A stretch of DNA of 64,000 nt, taken from contig JAFSBY010000002.1 in the NCBI GenBank assembly GCA_017437045.1, forward strand, positions 1 through 64,000, read 5' to 3'. Position numbers and translations under genes: made by a program. The stretch comes from Alistipes sp. (lineage in GTDB: Bacteria; Bacteroidota; Bacteroidia; Bacteroidales; Rikenellaceae). The notes below the pieces were generated by a model that was given only the letters and a program-made list of their open reading frames with translations, did no database searches and was not told where the DNA came from. This document shows positions 1 through 8,414 of this stretch, piece by piece; the stretch's first letter is position 1; every line of letters begins with the position of its first letter.

Positions 1-227
1 CTAAAATAATCTATCTTATTGGTAACCATTTCAATAGATGAGATTGTTCCCAGCTATATGTTTATTATTATTCTCTTAATAAGTTCTTACTAATCTCTCT
101 AATTCTCTATAAATCACCAAGTTAAATTATTTAATACGCATTTGGATATTATTGGGATGATTGGTATCTTTGTGGGATGCTGGGTGAGAGTTAGATGAAA
201 TTCCGTGTACACCTTGAGCATATTAAT
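1..227 (-). repeat. 230-bp dispersed repeat, partial copy
   Basis: The reverse complement of this stretch matches the direct repeats at 43006-43235 and 44685-44915. It starts with ATTAATATGCTCAAGGTGTA and ends, at the window edge, with GATTATTTTAG. The outer parts are nearly identical to the other copies, while about 70 bp just inside the ATTAATATG end has diverged. The copy is cut by the window edge, so its far end cannot be seen. No transposase accompanies it. The family is unknown to me. Confidence 0.85.
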
Positions 228-240
228 TTCAATTTTGCAT

Positions 241-661
241 TCTACATTTTGAATTTTTTTGCACAATCTTTACCTTCGCTCCGCATAGCCTTCCGGCATG
301 CGCCGATTCTAATGGCCGCCGGTAGGATGGGAGTTATAAGAATAATGGGAATAATGTGATTGTGGAGGCATAAAGTCTTTGGACCATACTCCCATAATTC
401 ATTTTGCATTTTGAATTCTACATTTTGAATTTTTTAGGACACTATCTTTACCCTCGCTTCGCATAGCCTTCCGGCATGCGCCGATTCTAATGGCCGCCGG
501 TAGGATGGGAGTGATAAGAAGAATGGGAATAATGTGATTGTGGAGACATAAAGTCTTTGGACTATACTCCCATAATTCATTTTGAATTTTGAATTCTACA
601 TTTTGAATTTTTTGGGGCTCTATCTTTACCTTCGCTCCGCATAGCCTTCCGGCATGCGCCG
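241..661. repeat. 178-bp tandem repeat, about 2.4 units
   Basis: Units begin near 241, 417 and 595, the last one partial. Each starts with TCTACATTTTGAATTTTTT and continues through GCATAGCCTTCCGGCATGCG at 283, 461 and 639, an exact 178-bp spacing. The units differ by only a few substitutions, so duplication is recent. Related AT-rich motifs and the phrase GGGAGTTATAAGAAT recur at 25150-25440. I see no gene here; open frames across it are translations of the repeat. Confidence 0.9.
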
Positions 662-727
662 CTCGGTTTAGATAGGATGCACCTCGGCAATGCCAGGTCA
701 TAGGCTTCCATGCAGCACTATTCCGAT

Positions 728-858
728 CGCGTTCAGCCATTTCGTTGCCCATGGCAATCCGAAAGTAGCAAAAATGTATCCGCCCTATGAGCAAGCTCAC
801 GTGCGCATACTTTTTTGCCACTTTCACCTCCTGCGGAGGCGGCAAATGGCTAAACGCG
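728..858. repeat. 131-bp imperfect inverted repeat upstream of dnaG
   Basis: The outer arms CGCGTTCAGCCATTT (728-742) and AAATGGCTAAACGCG (844-858) are complementary with one mismatch. Inner arms GAAAGTAGCAAAAATGTAT (761-779) and ATACTTTTTTGCCACTTTC pair at 17 of 19 positions, around a small TGAGC-AA-GCTCA tip. On paper this forms a single long stem or cruciform. It ends about 30 bp before the dnaG promoter. Its function is unknown. Confidence 0.8.
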
Positions 859-889
859 TTTTCTGTCGTCTGATTTTTCGCCTATTTTT

Positions 890-920
890 TTGGCATTGCG
901 CTCGGCTTTCACTATCTTTG
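890..920 (+). promoter_or_regulatory. dnaG promoter, Bacteroidetes type
   Basis: A -33 TTG at 890-892 and a -7 TATCTTTG at 913-920 fit the Bacteroidetes sigma-ABfr consensus with about 20 bp spacing. The dnaG start lies only 8 bp after the -7 box, so the message would be leaderless or nearly so. Confidence 0.75.
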
Positions 921-927
921 TAGCCCT

Positions 928-2910
928 ATGATCGATCGTGAAACTGTTGATAGAATCTATGCCGCGGCCAATATCGTTGATATTGTCGGAGACTATGTGA
1001 CGCTCAAACGCAAGGGCGTCAATTATACCGCGTGCTGTCCGTTTCACAACGAGAAAACCCCGTCGTTTATCGTCTCCCCGGCCAAGGGCGTCTATAAGTG
1101 CTTCGGATGTGGCAAGGGCGGCAATGCCGTGACCTTCCTAATGGAGCACGAGAGCTTGAGCTACCCCGAGGCCCTGAAGATGGTGGCCAAACGCTACAAT
1201 ATCGAGGTGCAGGAGCGCGAACAGACCGAGGAGGATGTGCGCCGCAACAACGACCGCGAGAGTATGTTTGCCGTCAATGGTTGGGCGGCCGACTATTTCG
1301 TCAATTACATGCGCAATGATGACGAGGGTCTTTCGGTCGGTATGGGCTACTTCCGCCAAAAGCGTCGGCTGACCGATGCCACGATCCGTAAGTTTGGGCT
1401 TGGTTTTTGCCCCTCGCGAGGTGATCGGATGTCGCAGGATGCCCTCAAGGCGGGCTATAAAAAGGAGTTTTTAGTCTCGACCGGTCTGTCGAAGGAGCGC
1501 GAGAGTGATGGGTCGCTCTATGACCGCTTCCGCGACCGCGTGATCTTCCCCGTACACAATATTTCGGGTCGCGTGGTGGCCTTCGGAGCCCGCACATTGC
1601 GCTCGGATAAGGAGGTGGCCAAATATCTCAACTCGCCCGAGAGTGAGATTTACAGCAAGAAGAATGAGATCTACGGTCTCTATTTCGCCAAGCGAGCCAT
1701 TCAGCAGCAGGATTGCGCCATCATGGTCGAGGGCTATCTGGATGTCATCTCGATGCACCAAGTGGGGGTTGAGAATGTCGTGGCCTCGTCGGGTACGTCG
1801 CTCACGGTCGAGCAGATTCGCCTCTTGGCTCGCTTCACACACAACATTACGATCATCTACGATGCGGATCCGGCAGGTATCAAGGCCGCTATGCGCGGTA
1901 TTGATTTGGTGCTGCAGGAGGGGCTGAACGTGCGCATTGTCTTGTTGCCCGATGGGGATGACCCCGACACCTTTGCCGGACGTCATACGGCCGATCAGGT
2001 GCGCCAATATATTGCTGACCATGAGCAGGATTTCCTCTCGTTCAAGGCAAAACGGCTCATGGGCGAGTCGGGCAATGATCCGATCCGCAAGTCGGCAGCC
2101 ATCAGCGATATGGTGGAGTCGATCGCCCGTATTCCCGATTCGATCCGCCGCTCGGTCTATATCAAGGAGTGCGCCTCTGCCATGCAGATCGAGGAGCAGG
2201 TGCTCATAGGGGAGGTGGCCCGGAAACGGTTGGCCTCGACCGGCGATCGGCAGTCGGATGAGTTTCTGCGCCGGCAGATGGCCCAGCAGCGTGCCGAGCA
2301 GTCGGTGCCGCAGCAGTCTGCAGGTCGGCCGATTGGCCCGATTGAGGCGGGTAGTTCGATCGAGGCGTTGGAGTCCGAGTTGGCTAAATACCTGCTCAAG
2401 TATGGCCATCTGTCGTTCGAGGTGACCGAGGGTCGCGAGACGATAGCCTACAACGTGGCCGAGTTTATCTTTGGAGAGTTGGATGTCGATGGGTTGAAGT
2501 TTACCAATCCGCAGAAGAACCAGATTCTGGATCTCTATCGCACGATGTGGCGTGAGGCCGGGGTGGGGGTGGAGATCCCGGTGCAGCCCTTTATTAACCA
2601 TCCGGATCCGGAGGTGTGCAACCAGGCGGTGGAGTTGCTGACCATCGATGAGAACTATACGGCCAGCGAATTGTGGCGGCAGAAGGAGATTCGGGTTGAG
2701 ACGAACGAGGAGATTCTATCTGCCGGTGTGCCGCGTGCGGCTACGCTCTTCAAATCGAAGGTGATCGAGCGTATGATTCGCGACGAACAGGCCAAATTGA
2801 AGGCCGGAAACTGCTCGGAGGAGGAGCAGATGGAGATCATCCGCCAATTGACGCAGCTCAACGAGGTGAAGGTGATCATCTCGCGGAAGATGGACCGCCT
2901 GATTTTGTAA
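928..2910 (+). CDS. dnaG: DNA primase DnaG
   Basis: Synthesises the RNA primers for chromosomal replication, acting with the replicative helicase at the fork. The N-terminal zinc-binding domain is intact, with ligands C37, H40, C58 and C61 in the CPFHNEKTPSF and YKCFGCG motifs. The RNA polymerase core follows, including the TOPRIM motifs EGYLDV near residue 268 and YDADPAG near 312. The C-terminal third is the helicase-interaction region and is less conserved. At 660 residues it has normal length for the family. The first ATG after a clear promoter was chosen. The gene is not in an obvious sigma-factor/rpsU operon and stands alone after a repeat-rich gap. Confidence 0.97.
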   Translation: MIDRETVDRIYAAANIVDIVGDYVTLKRKGVNYTACCPFHNEKTPSFIVSPAKGVYKCFGCGKGGNAVTFLMEHESLSYPEALKMVAKRYNIEVQEREQTEEDVRRNNDRESMFAVNGWAADYFVNYMRNDDEGLSVGMGYFRQKRRLTDATIRKFGLGFCPSRGDRMSQDALKAGYKKEFLVSTGLSKERESDGSLYDRFRDRVIFPVHNISGRVVAFGARTLRSDKEVAKYLNSPESEIYSKKNEIYGLYFAKRAIQQQDCAIMVEGYLDVISMHQVGVENVVASSGTSLTVEQIRLLARFTHNITIIYDADPAGIKAAMRGIDLVLQEGLNVRIVLLPDGDDPDTFAGRHTADQVRQYIADHEQDFLSFKAKRLMGESGNDPIRKSAAISDMVESIARIPDSIRRSVYIKECASAMQIEEQVLIGEVARKRLASTGDRQSDEFLRRQMAQQRAEQSVPQQSAGRPIGPIEAGSSIEALESELAKYLLKYGHLSFEVTEGRETIAYNVAEFIFGELDVDGLKFTNPQKNQILDLYRTMWREAGVGVEIPVQPFINHPDPEVCNQAVELLTIDENYTASELWRQKEIRVETNEEILSAGVPRAATLFKSKVIERMIRDEQAKLKAGNCSEEEQMEIIRQLTQLNEVKVIISRKMDRLIL

Positions 2911-3002
2911 GCGGGGGGCGCAGAGAGTATGTGGGGTGATTGCCGCAGGGAGTATGTGAGGTGATCTGCCAGGTACGGCAGGGGCACCTCAAAAGAAAAA
3001 AG

Positions 3003-3035
3003 AGGCTGTCGCGACGTGGTTGGTCGGACAGCCCC
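3003..3035 (-). terminator. Hairpin of the GGCTGTC/GACAGCC family
   Basis: GGCTGTC (3004-3010) and GACAGCC (3027-3033) pair with a nested GAC/GTC stem. The T-rich flank (CTCTTTTTTCTTTT) follows only when read on the minus strand, so it is oriented as a minus-strand terminator although dnaG lies upstream on the plus strand. Similar hairpins occur at 4425 and 36887. The rest of 2911-3199 shows no gene. Confidence 0.5.
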
Positions 3036-3199
3036 AGAGATGAGCCTCGGAGCGTATACGTATCACTACGCATACCGTGTGCAAACAGAAAATAAACAGA
3101 AAGATGTGTAAAACATATCAAAGATAAAAGAATTAGTTACCTTGACCCGATACCCATCTCTGAAGGACGAAAAGTGCAAATTAAGTGCCGTTTTGTGTG

Positions 3200-3661
3200 A
3201 TGAAAGAGCAAAAAAAGATAAATATTAAAAATAAACGAGCCACGTTCGACTACGAGATCCTCGAAGAGTGGATTGCCGGTGTGGTGCTCGTCGGGACGGA
3301 GATCAAGTCGATCCGTGCCGGCAAGGCCTCGATGGTCGATTCGTATTGCTACTTCGATCGGGGTGAATTGTGGATTCGCGGTGTGAATATTGCCGAGTAT
3401 GCTTGGGGTACGTGCAACAACCATACGCCGCGCCGCGATCGAAAGCTGCTGCTGACGGCTCGTGAGCTGACTAAGCTGGAGCGTGCCTCGCAAGATAAGG
3501 GTCTGACGATCGTGGGTCTGCGTCTGTTTCTCAACGAACGGGGATTGGCCAAGATTGTGATCGGTCTGGCGCGTGGTCGTAAGTCCTACGATAAGCGCGA
3601 GTATCTGAAGAGCAACGACGCGAAGCGCGAGATGGATAAGGCAATGAAAAATTACAGATAA
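3200..3661 (+). CDS. smpB: SsrA-binding protein SmpB
   Basis: Binds tmRNA and carries it into stalled ribosomes for trans-translation. The protein of 153 residues has the typical SmpB start ([19 protein letters not shown]), the [17 protein letters not shown] segment of the OB-fold core, and the basic C-terminal tail ending in [10 protein letters not shown] that folds in the decoding site. A GTG 15 bp upstream (3185) is in frame, but ATG 3200 matches family starts better. It precedes tsaB by 11 bp and probably shares its transcript. The ssrA gene itself is not in this window. Confidence 0.96.
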   Translation: MKEQKKINIKNKRATFDYEILEEWIAGVVLVGTEIKSIRAGKASMVDSYCYFDRGELWIRGVNIAEYAWGTCNNHTPRRDRKLLLTARELTKLERASQDKGLTIVGLRLFLNERGLAKIVIGLARGRKSYDKREYLKSNDAKREMDKAMKNYR

Positions 3662-3672
3662 ACAATAGGTTT

Positions 3673-4380
3673 ATGGCATTGATACTCTGCATTGAGACCG
3701 GCACGGATATCTGCTCGGTCGCTTTGGCCCGCGATGGGGAACTTTTGGCCCTGCGCGAGAGTGACGAGGGGCGCGATCATGCCCGTCAGGTGGCTGTTTT
3801 TGTCGATGAATTGTTGGAGGAGCAGCAACTGCATCCCGAAGCTCTGGATGCGGTGGCCGTTGGCAAAGGCCCCGGCTCCTATACGGGGTTGCGCATTGGT
3901 GTCTCGTTTGCCAAAGGGTTGTGTTATGGCGTGGGCAAGCCGCTGATTGCCATCGGATCGCTCGATGCGCTGACCGAGGTGGCTCGTGAGGACTACGAGG
4001 CGGGTATTTTGGATGTGGAGCGTTGGTCGGAGGCACACCTCTGTCCGATGGTCGATGCTCGACGGATGGAGGTCTATACGCAGCAATTCAATGCCGAAGG
4101 AGAGGCCGAGAGTGAGGTGACGGCCGAGGTGGTAACGGCCGAGAGCTTTGCTGCACTGCGCGGTGATGGCCGTCCGTTCGTGATCTTCGGAAATGGCTCG
4201 AAGAAGTGTTGCGAGGTGCTGACAGATGCCGTGCAGGTGGATGTGGCTCCGTCGGCGCGCGGTTTGGTGCGTCTGGCCGAGGAGGCCTATCAGGCCGAAC
4301 AATTCGAGGATATAGCCTATTTTGAACCCTTCTATCTGAAGGATTTTGTGGTGATACCCTCCAAGAAAAAGCTCTTTTAA
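3673..4380 (+). CDS. tsaB: tRNA threonylcarbamoyladenosine biosynthesis protein TsaB
   Basis: A non-catalytic partner of TsaD in forming t6A37 on tRNAs that read ANN codons. The 235 residues belong to the ASKHA fold. The N-terminal strand ALILCIETGTDICSVAL and the family hallmark GKGPGSYTGLRIG at residues 64-76 are present. As usual for TsaB, the metal-binding histidines of TsaD are absent. The gene follows smpB by 11 bp and is closed by a strong terminator. The C terminus has the usual basic end (VVIPSKKKLF). Confidence 0.95.
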   Translation: MALILCIETGTDICSVALARDGELLALRESDEGRDHARQVAVFVDELLEEQQLHPEALDAVAVGKGPGSYTGLRIGVSFAKGLCYGVGKPLIAIGSLDALTEVAREDYEAGILDVERWSEAHLCPMVDARRMEVYTQQFNAEGEAESEVTAEVVTAESFAALRGDGRPFVIFGNGSKKCCEVLTDAVQVDVAPSARGLVRLAEEAYQAEQFEDIAYFEPFYLKDFVVIPSKKKLF

Positions 4381-4424
4381 GCGGGATCGTTTTCCTGTAG
4401 TAGAAATCGCCTGGGTATAACGTG

Positions 4425-4466
4425 AAAGGGGCTGTCGCAACTCAAAGGTTGGACAGCCCCTTCTTG
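4425..4466 (+). terminator. Terminator after tsaB
   Basis: AAGGGGCTGTC and GACAGCCCCTT form an 11-bp stem, with a nested CAAC/GTTG pair in the loop, followed by CTTGTG. It lies between convergent tsaB and the DUF4861 gene and could work in both directions. Confidence 0.8.
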
Positions 4467-4483
4467 TGTGTGGCGATGTGTGC

Positions 4484-5611
4484 CTACTGGATCGTGATGG
4501 TCAGCGGCTGTGCGAGTTTGGCCTGCAGATCCTCGATCTCCTCTAACCAATCCTCCATATCCTCTACGCCACCCTGGCTCCAGCCCGATGCGCTGTAGTA
4601 GGTCATCTTCTCACCCGACTTTACGGGAATCACGGCCAGCGTGTGACCCAGCAGATCGGCCTCGGTTTGAGCTCCGGGCAGTACGATGGCCTGGTAGATG
4701 TCACCATCGACCTCCGGCTGCTTCGAATCCGATACAGCCTCGACCATAGCGGCCCAGCCGGCACCCGTGCGGGTGGCTTTTACGTCGTGGCGGACGAATC
4801 CGGCAGCAATGGGCAGCGTCTCGAAGTCGCCCGTATAGACATTCTCCATCTTGTTGAAACGGTCGTCAGCGTCGAGCGTGATGGTCTTGACGAGCGACAC
4901 CTCTACGCCGTTTACATCCCAACCGACGTAGGTCAGCTCGACCGACGTGCGCAGCGGGCCGTTGTCGAGCGTGCGTGCCGTAGCGTAGTTGTGCTCCATG
5001 GGCCAGAATTTACCATCGACCATCGGCACCGAAGCACCACCGCCCAGCGTGCGGCCTACCTTGTAGCAGTCCATGCCGTCGCCGTAGTTGTGGTGGTAGT
5101 CGCCTTTGGCATACCACTCGTCGATGACCAGCTTCTCGGTGCACTTCACCCATACGTCGATACCCGGCGTGATGAGCTTCTCGGGCGAGGTCTCCAAGGC
5201 GGGACCATAGAGACGATAGGCGCAGAGGTTGTTCTCCCACGCATAGTCGTCGTAGCGTTCGGGCACCTGACGACCGAAGGCCTTCGGCTCATACACGCTG
5301 CGTACACCCGTCTTGAGGGTGAAGAGTTCGCTCTGACCACCATCCACGTCAACGGGGAAGATCAGGGCCTGCGGAGCCTCCTCGCCACGGTAGATCACCT
5401 GCGATGCAATCTCCTCGCCCTCATCGTTATAGACTACGATATTCTCGGCCGTAGCCTCGGGCAGTTTCTCGAGAATCGAGGCCCACGAGAGCTCAACCAT
5501 CTCGTCGTCACGCTCGGAGGGTGTAGGGTTGGTGATCGAAACCTGCATGGCGGTTTCCGAAGTGCAGGCAGCCAAGGCGGCAGCCCACAACAGAAGGGTA
5601 ATTTTTTTCAT
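4484..5611 (-). CDS. DUF4861 family lipoprotein
   Basis: A secreted lipoprotein of 375 residues whose signal peptide ends in a lipobox with C16 (WAAALAAC). The body resembles DUF4861 proteins, which are common in Bacteroidetes pectin-utilisation loci and are thought to be carbohydrate-active, though I cannot name a reaction. Recognisable stretches are YAWENNLCAYRLYGPALE, WYAKGDYHHNYGDGMDCYKV and the GPLRTSVELTY region. ATG 5611 was chosen over an in-frame ATG at 5641 because it starts the signal peptide cleanly. The gene is divergent from uxaC, suggesting co-regulation with galacturonate catabolism. Assignment is from sequence recall, without an HMM check. Confidence 0.8.
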   Translation of the reverse strand: MKKITLLLWAAALAACTSETAMQVSITNPTPSERDDEMVELSWASILEKLPEATAENIVVYNDEGEEIASQVIYRGEEAPQALIFPVDVDGGQSELFTLKTGVRSVYEPKAFGRQVPERYDDYAWENNLCAYRLYGPALETSPEKLITPGIDVWVKCTEKLVIDEWYAKGDYHHNYGDGMDCYKVGRTLGGGASVPMVDGKFWPMEHNYATARTLDNGPLRTSVELTYVGWDVNGVEVSLVKTITLDADDRFNKMENVYTGDFETLPIAAGFVRHDVKATRTGAGWAAMVEAVSDSKQPEVDGDIYQAIVLPGAQTEADLLGHTLAVIPVKSGEKMTYYSASGWSQGGVEDMEDWLEEIEDLQAKLAQPLTITIQ

Positions 5612-5651
5612 AATAAGCGTTGTTTTTAGTTTGTTTAGCATCGTTGATGGA

Positions 5652-5659
5652 CAAAATTA
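5652..5659 (-). promoter_or_regulatory. Putative -7 box for DUF4861 gene
   Basis: Read on the minus strand, TAATTTTG fits TAnnTTTG about 40 bp ahead of the start codon. No good TTG is visible at the right spacing, so support is moderate. Confidence 0.4.
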
Positions 5660-5723
5660 CAATTATTTCGCAAAAATAACTACACTTTAGCAAAGATTCT
5701 ATTGAAATTCGTGTGGATTTGGG

Positions 5724-5754
5724 TTGTAATTTTCGGAAAGATATATTAACTTTA
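5724..5754 (+). promoter_or_regulatory. uxaC promoter
   Basis: TTG at 5724-5726 and TAACTTTA at 5747-5754, spaced 20 bp apart, resemble the Bacteroidetes promoter with one deviation at the last -7 base. It would drive the hexuronate operon starting at uxaC. Confidence 0.55.
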
Positions 5755-5797
5755 CATGCTGAAATGTGTAACAATAATTAACCAACCTCATAGATTT

Positions 5798-7210
5798 ATG
5801 AAACAGTTTAATGACGACAACTTCCTGTTGCAGACGCCGGCAGCCGAGCGTCTTTATCACGAGCATGCGGCTAAGATGCCCATCATCGACTATCACTGCC
5901 ACCTGATTCCCGAGTATGTGGCCTCGAACCACAAGTTCGACAACCTCTCGAAGATCTGGCTGGAGGGTGACCACTACAAGTGGCGCGCCATGCGTACCAA
6001 CGGTGTGGACGAGCGTTTCTGCACGGGTAAGGATACGACCGACTGGGAGAAGTTCGAGAAGTGGGCCGAGACGGTTCCCTACACGATGCGTAACCCGCTC
6101 TACCACTGGACGCACCTCGAGCTGAAGACCGCCTTTGGCGTTGAGAAACTGCTGAATCCCTCGACTGCTCGTGAGATTTATGATGTCTGCACCGAGAAGC
6201 TGCAGCAGCCCGAGTTCTACGCTCGTGGTCTGATGGAGCACTACAACGTGGAGACGGTCTGCACGACGGACGATCCGATCGACTCGCTGGAGCACCACCT
6301 GAAGGTGGCCGCCGACGGCTTCAAGGTGAAGATGCTGCCTACGTGGCGTCCCGATAAGGCCATGGCCGTAGAGGTACCCGCCAACTTCAAGGCTTACATC
6401 GACAAGCTGGCCGAGGTGTCGGGTGTTGAGATCAAGAAGTTCCAGGATGTGATCGAGGCGCTGCGCGTACGTCATAAGTTCTTCGAGGAGGTGGGTTGCC
6501 GCCTTTCGGACCACGGTATCGAGGAGTTCTATGCCGAGGATTACACCCAGTCGGAGATCGACGCTATCTTCCTGAAGGTCTATGGCGGTCAGCCGCTGAC
6601 GCAGGAGGAGATCCTCAAGTACAAGACCGCAATGATGGTCGAGTTCGCCATCATGGACTGGGAGACGGGCTGGACGCAGCAGTTCCACTACGGTGCTATC
6701 CGCGACAACAACGGCCGTATGTTCCGCCAGCTGGGTCCCGACACGGGCTTCGACTCGATCGGTGACTTCACGGTGGCCAAGAAGATGTCGAAGTTCTTCA
6801 ACATGCTCGACGAGCAGGATAAGCTCACCAAGACGATCATCTACAACCTCAACCCGCGCGATAACGAGTTGGTGGCTACGATGCTGGGTAACTTCCAGGA
6901 TGGCCGCTACGGTGCCGGTAAGATTCAGTTCGGCTCGGGCTGGTGGTTCCTCGATCAGAAGGACGGTATGGAGAAGCAGATGAATGCCCTCTCGACGCTG
7001 GGTCTGTTGAGCCGCTTCGTGGGTATGTTGACCGACTCGCGTTCGTTCCTCTCGTATCCGCGTCACGAGTACTTCCGCCGTACGCTCTGCAACCTGCTGG
7101 GTAACGACATCGAGCAGGGTCTGCTGCCCGCATCGGAGATCGATTTCATCGGTAAGGAGATCGTTGAGGGTGTTTGCTACCGCAATGCAAAAAATTATTT
7201 CAAATTCTAA
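5798..7210 (+). CDS. uxaC: Glucuronate/galacturonate isomerase UxaC
   Basis: Cytoplasmic isomerase converting D-galacturonate to D-tagaturonate (and D-glucuronate to fructuronate), the first step of the locus pathway. The 470-residue protein has the UxaC amidohydrolase-type core with the metal-site motif DYHCHLIPEY at residues 31-40. Further family motifs are CTTDDP, FQDGRYGAGKIQFGSGWWF and LTDSRSFLSYPRHEYFRR. The start at 5798 matches family N-termini (MKQFNDDNFLLQT); an upstream ATG at 5756 would sit directly on the promoter. kdgK follows after 21 bp, so the two are co-transcribed. Confidence 0.96.
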   Translation: MKQFNDDNFLLQTPAAERLYHEHAAKMPIIDYHCHLIPEYVASNHKFDNLSKIWLEGDHYKWRAMRTNGVDERFCTGKDTTDWEKFEKWAETVPYTMRNPLYHWTHLELKTAFGVEKLLNPSTAREIYDVCTEKLQQPEFYARGLMEHYNVETVCTTDDPIDSLEHHLKVAADGFKVKMLPTWRPDKAMAVEVPANFKAYIDKLAEVSGVEIKKFQDVIEALRVRHKFFEEVGCRLSDHGIEEFYAEDYTQSEIDAIFLKVYGGQPLTQEEILKYKTAMMVEFAIMDWETGWTQQFHYGAIRDNNGRMFRQLGPDTGFDSIGDFTVAKKMSKFFNMLDEQDKLTKTIIYNLNPRDNELVATMLGNFQDGRYGAGKIQFGSGWWFLDQKDGMEKQMNALSTLGLLSRFVGMLTDSRSFLSYPRHEYFRRTLCNLLGNDIEQGLLPASEIDFIGKEIVEGVCYRNAKNYFKF

Positions 7211-7231
7211 TAACTCAAACAAACTACAACA

Positions 7232-8251
7232 ATGAAAATCGTAACTTTAGGTGAGATCATGCTGCGTCTCTCGACGCCGGGTAACACGCGTTTTGTTCAG
7301 TCGGATTCGTTCGACGTGGTGTATGGCGGTGGCGAGGCCAATGTGGCTGTCAGCTGCGCAAACTATGGCCATGAGGCCTATTTCGTGACGAAGCTGCCGA
7401 AGCATGAGATCGGCCAGTCGGCTGTCAATGCACTGCGTAAGTATGGTGTGAAGACCGACTTCATCGCTCGCGGTGGTGACCGTGTAGGTATCTACTTCCT
7501 CGAGACGGGTGCTTCGATGCGTCCCTCGAAGGTGATCTATGACCGCGCTCATTCGTCGATTGCCGAGGCTGATGTGGCTGATTTCGATTTCGATGCCATC
7601 ATGGAGGGTGCCGATTGGTTCCACTGGTCGGGTATCACGCCGGCTATCTCGGATAAGGCTGCCGAGCTGACGAAGTTGGCTTGCGAGGCTGCCAAGCGTC
7701 ACGGTGTTACGGTGTCGGTGGACCTGAACTTCCGCAAGAAGCTCTGGACCAAGGAGAAGGCACAGTCGATCATGCGCCCGCTGATGCAGTATGTCGATGT
7801 CTGCATCGGTAACGAGGAGGATGCCGAGCTTTGCCTGGGCTTCAAACCCGATGCTGACGTAGAGGGTGGCGAGACCAATGCTGAGGGCTACAAGGGTATC
7901 TTCACGCAGATGGCCAAGGAGTTTGGTTTCAAGTATGTGATCTCGACGCTGCGCGAGTCGTTCTCGGCTACGCACAACGGCTGGAAAGCTATGATCTACA
8001 ACGGTGAGGAGTTCTACGAGTCGAAGCGTTACGATATCAACCCGATCATCGACCGCGTAGGTGGTGGTGACTCGTTCTCGGGTGGTGTGATCCACGGCCT
8101 GCTGACCAAGCCCAACCAGGGTGAGGCTCTCGAGTTTGCTGTGGCTGCCTCGGCGTTGAAGCACACGATCAACGGCGACTTCAACCTCGTTTCGGTTGAG
8201 GAGGTAGAGTCGTTGGCCGGTGGTAATGCGAATGGCCGCGTACAGAGATAA
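7232..8251 (+). CDS. kdgK: 2-keto-3-deoxygluconate kinase
   Basis: Phosphorylates 2-keto-3-deoxygluconate (KDG) to KDPG with ATP, the fourth step from galacturonate. It is a PfkB-family kinase of 339 residues. The N-terminal signature YGGGEANVAVSCANYG and the C-terminal catalytic signature RVGGGDSFSGGV, with the base Asp near residue 280, are both present. It sits between uxaC and eda, which argues for KDG rather than another sugar as substrate. The stop codon lies inside the left arm of a structured repeat (8246-8368). Confidence 0.92.
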   Translation: MKIVTLGEIMLRLSTPGNTRFVQSDSFDVVYGGGEANVAVSCANYGHEAYFVTKLPKHEIGQSAVNALRKYGVKTDFIARGGDRVGIYFLETGASMRPSKVIYDRAHSSIAEADVADFDFDAIMEGADWFHWSGITPAISDKAAELTKLACEAAKRHGVTVSVDLNFRKKLWTKEKAQSIMRPLMQYVDVCIGNEEDAELCLGFKPDADVEGGETNAEGYKGIFTQMAKEFGFKYVISTLRESFSATHNGWKAMIYNGEEFYESKRYDINPIIDRVGGGDSFSGGVIHGLLTKPNQGEALEFAVAASALKHTINGDFNLVSVEEVESLAGGNANGRVQR

Positions 8252-8368
8252 TATGTCTAACGGGTGATTCCTACGTTACGCATCGCTCCGCAAATGCTCA
8301 CATACACCAGTATGCTGCGCTTTGCGGAGCTTGCAAGCCTTGAAATCCCCTCGTTATACCTATTATCT
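8246..8368 (+). repeat. Structured stop-codon element, copy 1
   Basis: The outer arms AGATAATATGTCTAACGGG (from 8246) and CCCCTCGTTATACCTATTATCT (to 8368) pair imperfectly. The inner stem is CTCCGCAAA/TTTGCGGAG. Conserved loops include CGTTACGC, TGCTCACATAC, AGTATGCTGCGC and GCAAGCCTTGAAATC. The kdgK stop codon is inside the left outer arm. Copies 2 and 3 at 12205 and 42770 have the same core but different stem sequences. Confidence 0.85.
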
Positions 8369-8373
8369 ATATT

Positions 8374-8409
8374 ATTCATTTTGAATTTTACATTCTAAAT
8401 TCTGCATTT
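8374..8409. repeat. AT-rich TTTGAATTTTACATTCTAAATT repeat
   Basis: A short run built from TTTTGAATTTT, ACATTCTAAATT and TCTGCATTT that recurs in this window (400-430, 580-610, 22027-22050, 23391-23473, 24865-24900, 25255-25290, 25410-25440, 25540-25565). It lies immediately before eda. Confidence 0.7.
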
Positions 8410-8414
8410 GCAAA

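Noticed and set aside
241-661. Possible CRISPR array
   Set aside because: Units are 178 bp and contiguous, without short repeats separated by unique spacers, and no cas genes are present.
399-845. 148-codon minus-strand open frame in the upstream repeats
   Set aside because: It is a translation of the 178-bp tandem repeat and the inverted repeat; no promoter or family resemblance.
5699-7222. 507-codon open frame opposite uxaC
   Set aside because: It mirrors the strong codon bias of uxaC on the other strand; no domain, and the true gene is clear.
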